Part shown: piece after piece, positions 49,959 to 57,818 of the stretch | How the letters are laid out: each line of letters opens with the position of its first letter | Numbering within the stretch: position 1 is the stretch's first letter | NCBI GenBank assembly: GCA_965613685.1 | Contig: OZ277031.1 | Span: 806,001 to 870,000, forward strand | DNA from: Methylotenera oryzisoli_B | GTDB taxonomy: Bacteria; Pseudomonadota; Gammaproteobacteria; Burkholderiales; Methylophilaceae | Direction: 5' to 3' | DNA length: 64,000 nucleotides | Notes under the pieces: generated by a model | Told to the model about the DNA's origin: nothing | Seen by the model: the letters and a program-made list of their open reading frames with translations, nothing else | Databases searched by the model: none | Made by a program: the position numbers and the translations under genes

Positions 49959-50483
49959 CTACGAACTCTTTTTGGGAGCTCCTAATACCATCACCATTTG
50001 GCGGCCTTCCATTTTAGGAAATTGCTCCACCACTGCTACGTCTTTAGTGTCAGCCTCTACCCGTCTTAACAGAGCCAAACCGAACTCTTGATGGGTAATT
50101 TCTCGACCTCTAAAACGCAATGTAATTTTTGCTTTATCGCCGTCTTGGATAAATCGAATGATGTTGCGCACTTTAATAGCGTAATCACCGTCATCCGTTC
50201 CTGGGCGAAACTTCACTTCTTTTATGCTTACTTGCTTTTGCTTAAGTTTAACTTCGTGCTGCTTTTTACTTTCAGCGTATTTAAACTTACCGTAATCCAT
50301 TAACCTACACACAGGCGGCTCAGCATTCGGCGCGATTTCCACAAGATCAATATCCGCTTCTTCGGCTTTTGCAAAAGCTTCCGTCAAAGACATGATGCCT
50401 AAAGGCTCACCTTCTATGCCCACCAAGCGAACTTGCGATCCTGTTATATCGCCGTTAATTCGCGTTTCTTTTTCCTGTGCTAT
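49959..50483 (-). CDS. infC: Translation initiation factor IF-3, ATA start
   Basis: The frame begins at ATA 50483, 8 nt after GGAG, and reads (M)AQEKETRINGDITGSQVRL, then VGIEGEPLGIMSLTEAFAKA, the full amino-terminal domain of IF3. A GTG-initiated version at 50426 would lack the first 19 residues, which are conserved. The carboxy-terminal domain (KFRPGTDDGDYAIKVRNIIR, MEGRQMVMVLG) is complete; total 174 residues. IF3 discriminates against non-canonical starts, so a rare start codon provides self-control, as ATT does in E. coli infC. It is 69 nt downstream of thrS. Confidence 0.95.
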   Translation of the reverse strand: MAQEKETRINGDITGSQVRLVGIEGEPLGIMSLTEAFAKAEEADIDLVEIAPNAEPPVCRLMDYGKFKYAESKKQHEVKLKQKQVSIKEVKFRPGTDDGDYAIKVRNIIRFIQDGDKAKITLRFRGREITHQEFGLALLRRVEADTKDVAVVEQFPKMEGRQMVMVLGAPKKSS

Positions 50484-50552
50484 ATCAAATTCTCCAAATA
50501 GTTAAGCCGCGCATTTTCAGATGGTTAAGTATTAATGCTAATACTTAACAAG

Positions 50553-52460
50553 CTAAACCTTAGTTTCCAATTCTGCTTTTAAGCGCTCAATTAGCGCCTC
50601 AATCGGCATAGAACCTAAGTCTTCGCCTTTTCTGGTACGCACGGCCACATGTCCTGTTTGCATCTCACGCTCACCTGCTACTAACAAGTAAGGCATTTTT
50701 TGCATACTATGTTCGCGTATTTTATAGGTTATCTTCTCATTTCTCAAGTCAAATTCGCAACGCAAGCCATTTTTCTTCAACTTTTCAACCACTTGGCGCA
50801 CGTAATCGGCTTGGTTTTCGGAAATATTCAACACCATCACCTGCACTGGCGCTAACCAAAGCGGCATGGCGCCAGCATAGTGCTCAATCAATATGCCTAT
50901 AAAGCGTTCCATGGAGCCGACTATGGCTCGGTGCAACATGACTGGACGTTGACGACTGTTGTCCTCCGCGACGTACTCGGCACCTAGGCGCTCGGGTAAG
51001 TTGGAATCCAACTGTATGGTACCGCACTGCCACAACCTGCCCAATGAATCCTTGAGGGTAAATTCAATTTTAGGACCGTAAAATGCGCCCTCACCGGCTT
51101 GGTATTCAAAATCCAAGTTGTTTAATTTAAGTGCATTGGCCAAAGCGGTTTCGGCCTTATCCCAATCAGCATCGCTGCCTATGCGTTTTTCCGGACGAGT
51201 TGAAAGTTTGACCAAGACATCGCTAAAGCCAAAGTCACCGTAGGCCATGTAGAGCATCTTAATGAAATCGGCCACTTCGGCTTCAACTTGATTTTCAGCG
51301 CAGAATATATGCGCATCGTCTTGGGTAAAGCCGCGCACACGCATGAGGCCATGTAAGGATCCGGAAGGCTCATTACGATGGCACGAACCAAACTCAGCCA
51401 AGCGTAAGGGCAAATCACGGTAACTGTGCAAGCTGCTGTTGAAAATTTGCACGTGGCCAGGGCAGTTCATTGGCTTGACGGCGTAATCACGGCTTTCTGA
51501 GGCCGTTACAAACATGCCCTCGCGGTAGTTTTGCCAATGGCCGGATTTCTCCCACAAGGTTTTATCCATGATGGTGGGCGTACGCACTTCTTGGTAATTG
51601 TATTCGCGGAACATTTTACGCATGTACTGTTCCACTTCCTGCCAAATACTCCAACCACGTGGATGCCAAAACACCATGCCAGGCGCGTCTTCTTGCATAT
51701 GGAAATAATCCAACTGCTTGCCCAATTTCCTGTGATCACGCTTTTCCGCTTCTTCCAACTGAAACAAATGCGCTTCCAGTTCTTCTTTATTGCGCCATGC
51801 TGTTCCGTAAACACGCTGCAGCATCTCATTGTTGCTGTCACCGCGCCAATACGCACCGGCCAACTTCATCAACTTAAAGGCTTTCAACTTACCCGTATTA
51901 GGCACATGCGGGCCACGACACAAATCGGTAAATCCACCTTCGCTATACAAAGACACGTCTTCGCCGGCCGGAATGCTGGCAATGATTTCCGCCTTGTACA
52001 GCTCGTTGATGGATTTGAAATAAGCGACCGCCTCATCACGCGGCAAAACTTGACGAACAACAGGCTCGTCTTTTTTCGCCAACTCCAGCATTTTCTTTTC
52101 TATGGCAATTAAATCTTCGGGAGTAAAGGGGCGTTTGTATGAAAAGTCATAGAAAAAGCCATGCTCAATAACCGGGCCTATGGTCACTTGTGCATCGGGG
52201 AACAGCTCTTTAACCGCATACGCTAAAAGGTGTGCAGTGGAATGACGGATGACGTCTAAACCCTCGTCACTTTTATCGGTAATGATGGCCAGGTCTGCAT
52301 CCTGAGTGATCAGATGGGAAGTGTCGACCAACACCCCATCAACCTTACCGGCCAACGCCGCTTTGGCTAAGCCTGCGCCAATATTCATGGCCACATCCGC
52401 CACCGTTACTGCGGCAGGAAAACTACGTTCAGAGCCATCTGGCAAACGAATTGTAGGCAT
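50553..52460 (-). CDS. thrS: Threonyl-tRNA synthetase
   Basis: A 635-residue class II enzyme with an amino-terminal TGS domain (MPTIRLPDGSERSFPAAVTV), an editing domain (HSTAHLLAYAVKELFPDAQV and the GGFTDLCRGPHVPNT zinc-like site), the catalytic core with the zinc cysteine in PMNCPGHVQIF and motif 2 FGSCHRNEPSGSLHG, and a carboxy-terminal anticodon domain. Full length. Leads the thrS-infC-rpmI-rplT-pheST-ihfA series. Its leader has a perfect terminator-like palindrome 21 nt upstream. Confidence 0.98.
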   Translation of the reverse strand: MPTIRLPDGSERSFPAAVTVADVAMNIGAGLAKAALAGKVDGVLVDTSHLITQDADLAIITDKSDEGLDVIRHSTAHLLAYAVKELFPDAQVTIGPVIEHGFFYDFSYKRPFTPEDLIAIEKKMLELAKKDEPVVRQVLPRDEAVAYFKSINELYKAEIIASIPAGEDVSLYSEGGFTDLCRGPHVPNTGKLKAFKLMKLAGAYWRGDSNNEMLQRVYGTAWRNKEELEAHLFQLEEAEKRDHRKLGKQLDYFHMQEDAPGMVFWHPRGWSIWQEVEQYMRKMFREYNYQEVRTPTIMDKTLWEKSGHWQNYREGMFVTASESRDYAVKPMNCPGHVQIFNSSLHSYRDLPLRLAEFGSCHRNEPSGSLHGLMRVRGFTQDDAHIFCAENQVEAEVADFIKMLYMAYGDFGFSDVLVKLSTRPEKRIGSDADWDKAETALANALKLNNLDFEYQAGEGAFYGPKIEFTLKDSLGRLWQCGTIQLDSNLPERLGAEYVAEDNSRQRPVMLHRAIVGSMERFIGILIEHYAGAMPLWLAPVQVMVLNISENQADYVRQVVEKLKKNGLRCEFDLRNEKITYKIREHSMQKMPYLLVAGEREMQTGHVAVRTRKGEDLGSMPIEALIERLKAELETKV

Positions 52461-52480
52461 AGCACCCTCATCTCAAATAG

Positions 52481-52504
52481 AAAAGCCGTTAATTAACGGC
52501 TTTT
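52481..52504. terminator. Palindromic terminator/attenuator between tRNA-Val and thrS
   Basis: A perfect 24-bp palindrome, AAAAGCCGTTAA joined to TTAACGGCTTTT. As RNA it forms a stem of about 10 bp with a U-tract. It is 11 nt past the tRNA-Val CCA end and 20 nt before the thrS start, with no room for a separate thrS promoter between them. Confidence 0.8.
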
Positions 52505-52515
52505 GCTGGCATATC

Positions 52516-52592
52516 TGGTAGGCAGTAGCAGACTCGAACTGCTGACCTCTTGGATGTCGACCAAGCGCTCTAACCAACTGAGCTAACCGCCT
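52516..52592 (-). tRNA. tRNA-Val (anticodon GAC) with C33
   Basis: A 77-nt tRNA with encoded CCA. Acceptor AGGCGGT/ACTGCCT, D-arm GCTC...GAGC, anticodon arm CTTGG-TCGACAT-CCAAG, T-arm AGCAG-TTCGAGT-CTGCT. The anticodon is GAC (Val). Position 33, almost always U, reads C here. All stems pair, so it looks intact. A TGCTAAATT extended -10 lies about 15-20 nt upstream. Confidence 0.92.
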
Positions 52593-52696
52593 GTAATGTT
52601 TTTTGTTTAATTTAGCATGCCCTGCAACAAACAAGCTTAATTTCAAATAGAGCGCGATTTTAGCTGATTGTGGCCTTGGGCGCAAACGACTAACGC

Positions 52697-52702
52697 TATA
52701 AT
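52697..52702 (+). promoter_or_regulatory. -10 box of the oxygenase gene, leaderless arrangement
   Basis: A perfect TATAAT exactly 6 nt before the ATG at 52709, and no ribosome binding site. Same spacing as at surE and hpnC. Confidence 0.6.
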
Positions 52703-52708
52703 GAGACC

Positions 52709-53362
52709 ATGTTAACCGCCACCCCTACGCCTTACCCTTCCCACCCTTTAAGTCAAATGGCAGAAAACGGTTTTTGTGTGCTGGATAACTTTATTAGTTC
52801 AGACACCATTTTATGCTTGGCCGCAGAAATCAGCGCCTTGAGTGCAAAAGATCAAATGCAGGCCGCCAGAACCGGTCGACTGGCGGCGTCAGTAAACCTA
52901 AAATTGCGCGGCGATAGCATACATTGGTTGGATGAAAACCATGCCAGCGTAGCGCAACTGACCTATTTCAAGGAAATGGAAGACTTGCGCTGCCAGCTTA
53001 ATCAGCAATTGTATTTAGGCTTGCACAGCCTAGAATGCCATTTGGCACTCTACCCGATAGGCAGTGCCTACCCAAAACACCTAGATCGATTTCAACTGCA
53101 CGATGACAGCCATCTTGCCCAACGGCAGATTAGCTGCATACTCTATCTAAACCAGGATTGGTTAGCCGAGGATGGCGGCTACTTAAGGCTGCATCTTAAT
53201 GACGATGGGGAAACCAAGTTGAATATTGCCCACCTAGACATCGCCCCCGTCGCTGGGCGTTTAATCGTGTTTTTATCCGATAGCTTTTATCACGAAGTGC
53301 TACCTACCCATAGAGCCAGAATGAGCCTTACCGCTTGGTTTTTAAACAGGCAAACCCATTAG
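52709..53362 (+). CDS. 2-oxoglutarate/Fe(II) oxygenase, prolyl-hydroxylase-like (SM-20 group)
   Basis: A 217-residue double-stranded beta-helix protein. The iron ligands are visible as YPKHLDRF (H and D) and the histidine in SDSFYHEVLPT; the 2-oxoglutarate arginine is in RARMSLTAWF. The run LYLNQDWLAEDGGYLRLHL and this order match bacterial relatives of the Egl-9/PHD prolyl hydroxylases, some of which modify EF-Tu. The substrate here is unknown. The ATG lies right after a promoter. Its stop overlaps the convergent SDR gene by 4 nt. Confidence 0.88.
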   Translation: MLTATPTPYPSHPLSQMAENGFCVLDNFISSDTILCLAAEISALSAKDQMQAARTGRLAASVNLKLRGDSIHWLDENHASVAQLTYFKEMEDLRCQLNQQLYLGLHSLECHLALYPIGSAYPKHLDRFQLHDDSHLAQRQISCILYLNQDWLAEDGGYLRLHLNDDGETKLNIAHLDIAPVAGRLIVFLSDSFYHEVLPTHRARMSLTAWFLNRQTH

Positions 53363-54231
53363 GGCGTTGTCAGGCTAGCCAGCAAAGCTTGGTAGCCGAC
53401 CTTGAAATTTGGGTATTTTAGTTGATAGCCTGTCGCCCGCATTAAACCATTAGCCAAACGCTTACCCTTACTGGCTTGCTGTTGCGCATATGACGGTATG
53501 CCAATTTGCATCTGATCAGCTAACCAAGCCAGCACCTCATGCAAGCTTGCTGGCGCATCATCACTGACGATGTAACTGGTCTGAACGACTTGGCCAGCGA
53601 GCACTTGCTCCATCAGGAAAACGATAAAGGCAGCGGCATCGTCGCGGTGTATGCGGTTGCTCCAACTGTTGATCGTTGGCCAGGTTTGGCTTTTCGCCAA
53701 ATTAATCATGCGCAAACGGCCCGGGCCGTAGATGCCCGACAAGCGCAAGGCCGTGGTTGGGCAAGCTAAATTTGTTAATAGTTGTTCGGCTTCCAGCAGA
53801 CGCTGACCGCCGAAATCCATCGGGCTAAGCGCTGAAGTATCATCCAAGCACTCGCCTGCATCTTGACCATAGACACGCGTGCTGGAAACAAAAAACACAT
53901 GTCGCAAGGCGGTGTTTTCCTGCTGAGTTGCCAACACGTTGGCTAACCCGTTTACATATTGCGCCTGGTAGGCCGCATCGGTTTGCGCATCCGCGGCCAC
54001 GCAATAAAGAATCAATTCGGGTTTTAGCTGATGTAAAACTTGCAGGCTGGCTGGGTCAGTGACATCACCTTGCAATATGCTGAGATTAGATGACTGGCTT
54101 TGTGATGGCTGGCCGTATGTCTGCAGATTTCGCGCCTGCCGCCTCAAACCAAGGACCGCATGCCTATCAGCTAAAAGCTCGGCAATAGCCAAGCCTAAAT
54201 CACCGAAACCGACTATGAGTATCTTAGCCAA
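53359..54231 (-). CDS. NAD(P)-dependent epimerase/SDR-like protein (YeeZ type)
   Basis: About 290 residues with an amino-terminal nucleotide-binding motif AKILIVGFGDLGLAIAELLA and the extended-SDR features SSTRVYGQDAGE, ALRLSGIYGPGRLRMINLAK and NRIHRDDAAAFIVFLM. The catalytic YxxxK is not in a standard place, as in YeeZ-like proteins. The start is uncertain: TTG 54231, preceded by GAGG, gives a typical amino end just after the Nudix gene, while TTG 54255 would overlap it. Substrate unknown. Co-transcribed with the Nudix gene. Confidence 0.85.
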   Translation of the reverse strand: MAKILIVGFGDLGLAIAELLADRHAVLGLRRQARNLQTYGQPSQSQSSNLSILQGDVTDPASLQVLHQLKPELILYCVAADAQTDAAYQAQYVNGLANVLATQQENTALRHVFFVSSTRVYGQDAGECLDDTSALSPMDFGGQRLLEAEQLLTNLACPTTALRLSGIYGPGRLRMINLAKSQTWPTINSWSNRIHRDDAAAFIVFLMEQVLAGQVVQTSYIVSDDAPASLHEVLAWLADQMQIGIPSYAQQQASKGKRLANGLMRATGYQLKYPNFKVGYQALLASLTTP

Positions 54232-54244
54232 GAACGCCTCTGTT

Positions 54245-54820
54245 TTAGTGAGCAATTAATAAATGCGGGTGCTCGGCTAGATACTGCTCCGCCATAAACA
54301 AAGCCAGCATGGTTTTGCCATCGCTAATTTGACCGCTTTTGATTAAGCCTAGGCAATCGGCAAAACTCAGATCAAACAGTTCCAGCGCCTCGTCTTCGTC
54401 ACGCTTATGCTGCCCCGCCGTTAAGCCCATGGCCAAATACATATGGATGACTTCGTCTGAATAGCCTATGCAAGGGTGTTGTCTACCCAATGCCACCCAT
54501 TCTTTTGCGCTGTAGCCGGTTTCTTCCAAGAGCTCGCGCTGCGCCGTCAGCAAAGGGGCTTCTGATGCATCGATTTTGCCGGCCGGCAATTCTATGAAGA
54601 CCTGTCGCAAGGGGTAGCGGAATTGTTTTTCCAGCAAAACGTGGCCGTTTGGTAATAGCGCCACCACTACCGATGCGCCTGGGTGGACCACGTATTCACG
54701 CTGACCAGTACGGCCGCTAGGCAAAGATACTTGGTCTACCTTTATGGTCAACATGCCACCGCTACGTATGGTTTCAGTAGCGATGCAACTTTCCGTCAGG
54801 TCATTAAGCGTGGTGAGCAT
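54245..54820 (-). CDS. Nudix hydrolase, ADP-ribose pyrophosphatase-like
   Basis: A 191-residue protein with the Nudix box G-x5-E-x7-RE-x2-EE-x-G fully visible (GKIDASEAPLLTAQRELLEE then TGY). The upstream EKQFRYPLRQVFIELPAGKI and downstream QHPCIGYSDEVIHMYLA fit the ADP-ribose/NudF branch. It likely clears ADP-ribose or similar nucleotide sugars. Lies 31 nt downstream of nuoN in the same direction, so it may be the tail of the complex I operon. Confidence 0.92.
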   Translation of the reverse strand: MLTTLNDLTESCIATETIRSGGMLTIKVDQVSLPSGRTGQREYVVHPGASVVVALLPNGHVLLEKQFRYPLRQVFIELPAGKIDASEAPLLTAQRELLEETGYSAKEWVALGRQHPCIGYSDEVIHMYLAMGLTAGQHKRDEDEALELFDLSFADCLGLIKSGQISDGKTMLALFMAEQYLAEHPHLLIAH

Positions 54821-54851
54821 GGTTGACGGGCTAGCGTGTCCAATTAGGCGC

Positions 54852-56300
54852 TTAACTCAAGCTACTGGTGATGGCGTAAATGCAGATTTCCATAAGCTTT
54901 TCTGGCATCAGCCCTATCACCAATAAGGCCATGGCATTGAACCCCAACACGACGCGCGTGTCCATGGGCGCGGTGATAGCATGCGTATCCAAGGGGGCAT
55001 CAAAATACATGAGCTTGATGACGCGTAGGTAATAAAATGCCCCTATCACCGCCATTAACACGGCAAACACCACCAACCAAATATAGCCCGCTGCCAAGGC
55101 CGCTTGCAATACGCTAAACTTCGCGTAGAAGCCCAATGTAGGGGGCACGCCAGCCATACTGAACATCACGATTAACATTAAAAAAGCATGCCATGGGCTG
55201 CGTTGATTGAGGCCTTTAAGGTCGTCGAGCTTGTCCGCTTCAAAGCCTGGACGTGACAACAGTAAAATAATACCGAAACCGGCCAATGTCATTAATACAT
55301 AACTGACCACGTAGAACATGGCAAAAATAAAGCCGTTCATGGTCGCGCTCATTAGGCCGTATAAGACAAAACCGATATGGGAAATAGTCGAGTATGCCAA
55401 CATGCGTTTTAGATTGGTTTGCGCAATGGCCGTGATGTTACCTATCAGTATGGACAGCACTGCCATGATCATCAGCATTTGCTGCCAATCGACCGCTAGC
55501 GTCGGTAAAGCCTGCACCAACATCCGAATAACGAAGGCAAAGGCGGCTAGCTTAGGCACCGAACTAATTAACAGAGTCACGGCGGTAGGCGAGCCTTCAT
55601 AAACATCCGGCACCCACATTTGGAAAGGCACAGCACCTAATTTAAAGGCCAAGCCAGCAACAATAAACACCAAACCCAATATCATGACGGCATGGATCTT
55701 AGCGCCCGACATTAAAGCCAAATTGATTTCAGCCAAGTTCAAGCTGCCGGTCATGCCATACACCATGCTCATGCCGTACAACAGCATGCCCGAGGCCAAG
55801 GCACCCAACACAAAATACTTCATGGCGGCTTCGGTGGCCTTAGCGTTATCCCGGTCCATCGCCACCAAAGCATACAAACTGAGCGACAGCAGCTCCAAGC
55901 CCACGTACAGCGTTAGCATGCTTTGACCAGAGACCATGACCATCATGCCCAATAAGGAGAACAAGACCAAGGCGTAAAACTCGCCACGGAACATGCCGCG
56001 ATGTTGCAAGTATTGCCTGCTGTAAACGAAGATAAACGAGGTACCAAGGTACATCATGAGCTTAAGCACATCCGCCATCGCGTCGTCGATAAACGCCCCG
56101 CTAAATGCGGTGCTGACACTGGGTGCATGGCTAGAAAAGCTAAAGTAGGCGGCGGCCAATAAGGTCAACTGCGCCATGCTATATATCACCATGCGTCTGG
56201 CTGGTGAGATGAACAAGTCAGTTAATAAAATTACCATAGCCATGCACAGCACAATCAACTCAGGCAAGGCGGTAATGAGGTCGTAACGTATCGTTTCCAT
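54852..56300 (-). CDS. nuoN: NADH-quinone oxidoreductase subunit N
   Basis: A 482-residue antiporter-like membrane subunit of complex I, with about 14 helices. It has the conserved proton-channel lysines in FKLGAVPFQMWVPDVYEGSP and LKRMLAYSTISHIGFVLYGL. Last subunit gene of the cluster, 3 nt after nuoM. Confidence 0.97.
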   Translation of the reverse strand: METIRYDLITALPELIVLCMAMVILLTDLFISPARRMVIYSMAQLTLLAAAYFSFSSHAPSVSTAFSGAFIDDAMADVLKLMMYLGTSFIFVYSRQYLQHRGMFRGEFYALVLFSLLGMMVMVSGQSMLTLYVGLELLSLSLYALVAMDRDNAKATEAAMKYFVLGALASGMLLYGMSMVYGMTGSLNLAEINLALMSGAKIHAVMILGLVFIVAGLAFKLGAVPFQMWVPDVYEGSPTAVTLLISSVPKLAAFAFVIRMLVQALPTLAVDWQQMLMIMAVLSILIGNITAIAQTNLKRMLAYSTISHIGFVLYGLMSATMNGFIFAMFYVVSYVLMTLAGFGIILLLSRPGFEADKLDDLKGLNQRSPWHAFLMLIVMFSMAGVPPTLGFYAKFSVLQAALAAGYIWLVVFAVLMAVIGAFYYLRVIKLMYFDAPLDTHAITAPMDTRVVLGFNAMALLVIGLMPEKLMEICIYAITSSLS

Positions 56301-56303
56301 AAC

Positions 56304-57815
56304 TTATAAACCTGCTGGCAGGCTGGCAGGCAGCTTGCTTTGTGCAAAATGAGTAAGAAGTTCATTCACCGTGGCATTGGTCATGTCGGTAACTGCTTGC
56401 GGGTATACCCCTAAAGCCAACACCAATACCGCCAATGTAGCCAAGATGAAAAATTCACGTTTATTTAAATCGTTTAAGGCTGCTACCTGATCGTTCGCTA
56501 CCGCCCCATAAAATACCCGCTTCACCATCCACAGGGTATAAGCCGCACCGAATATCAGGGTGAAAGCGGCTAAGAAGGCATACCAAAAATTAATTTGTAT
56601 GGCACCCAATATCACCATGAATTCACCAACAAAACCCGAGGTACCGGGCAGACCGGTATTGGCCATGGCGAAGAACACAGCAAAGGCAGCAAAAACTGGC
56701 ATGGTATTGGCCACGCCACCGTATGCCTCGATTTGCCTGCTGTGCACACGGTCGTAGAGCACGCCCACGCACAAGAACATGGCCGCAGAAATAAATCCGT
56801 GTGAGAGCATCTGCACGATAGCGCCTTCTAGGCCTATGTTGTTAAACAGGAAAAAGCCTAGCGTCACAAACCCCATGTGTGAAATGGATGAATAAGCAAT
56901 CAGCTTTTTCATGTCTTTTTGCACCAAGGCCACCAAGGCGATGTAGACAATGGCAATTAAAGACAGGCTAATCATGTAGGGGGTTAAATGGTGGGCCGCA
57001 TCGGGCGCGATAGGCATAGCGAAGCGCAGAAAACTGTACCCCCCCAGTTTTAGGGCAATCGCTGCCAACACCACTGAACCGCCTGTCGGCGCTTCCACGT
57101 GGGCATCAGGCAACCAAGTGTGCACTGGCCACATGGGAATTTTGACGGCAAAGGCCACAAAGAAAGCCAAGAACACTAAAATCTGCACTTGCAATGGCAT
57201 GGGGAAACGGTAGAAATCGGCAATTTCAAAGCTACCGGTATTTAAGTACAAGTAGATGAAGGCGACCAACATCAAGAGTGAACCGAGCAAGGTATAGAGG
57301 AAGAATTTAACCGTGGCATAAACGCGGTTAGGGCCACCCCAAATACCAATTACCAAGAACATGGGGATAAGCATCGCTTCCCAGAATACGTAATAGAGTA
57401 TGGCATCCAGCGCACTGAACACCCCTATCATCAGGCCGCTCATAATCAAGAAACAAGCCATGTATTGCGCCACGCGCTTTTCTATCACTTCCCAGGCGGC
57501 AATAATCACTATCAGCGTGGTGAAGCTGGTAAGCAAAATCAAGGGCACAGCTAAACCATCGGCCCCTAAATGGTAGTTGATGTTAAAGGCCGGTATCCAG
57601 CTAAAGCCTTCTTGAAATTGCAAGCCGCCGTCCGCAAAGTTAAATTGGGTGTAAAGCGGGATGGTGACTAAAAAGCTGAGCAAGCCACCAAGCAAGGCTA
57701 ACCAGCGGGTGGCGTTAGGTTTGTTTTCGTTGGCGCTAGCCAGCACCACTACCCCAGCCAATACCGGCAACCAAATCGCAAAACTCAACAAATGATGGTA
57801 GAAATAATTTTGCAT
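56304..57815 (-). CDS. nuoM: NADH-quinone oxidoreductase subunit M
   Basis: A 503-residue antiporter-like subunit. Marks are VFWEAMLIPMFLVIGIWGG with the key glutamate, VKIPMWPVHTWLPDAHVEAP and KDMKKLIAYSSISHMGFVTL. It pumps protons in the membrane arm. Three nucleotides separate it from nuoL and from nuoN, so translation is probably coupled. Confidence 0.97.
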   Translation of the reverse strand: MQNYFYHHLLSFAIWLPVLAGVVVLASANENKPNATRWLALLGGLLSFLVTIPLYTQFNFADGGLQFQEGFSWIPAFNINYHLGADGLAVPLILLTSFTTLIVIIAAWEVIEKRVAQYMACFLIMSGLMIGVFSALDAILYYVFWEAMLIPMFLVIGIWGGPNRVYATVKFFLYTLLGSLLMLVAFIYLYLNTGSFEIADFYRFPMPLQVQILVFLAFFVAFAVKIPMWPVHTWLPDAHVEAPTGGSVVLAAIALKLGGYSFLRFAMPIAPDAAHHLTPYMISLSLIAIVYIALVALVQKDMKKLIAYSSISHMGFVTLGFFLFNNIGLEGAIVQMLSHGFISAAMFLCVGVLYDRVHSRQIEAYGGVANTMPVFAAFAVFFAMANTGLPGTSGFVGEFMVILGAIQINFWYAFLAAFTLIFGAAYTLWMVKRVFYGAVANDQVAALNDLNKREFFILATLAVLVLALGVYPQAVTDMTNATVNELLTHFAQSKLPASLPAGL

Positions 57816-57818
57816 TGT

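Noticed and set aside
51531..52112. 193-codon frame on the plus strand
   Set aside because: Fully antisense to thrS, which has strong family motifs; no ribosome binding site or recognisable domain.
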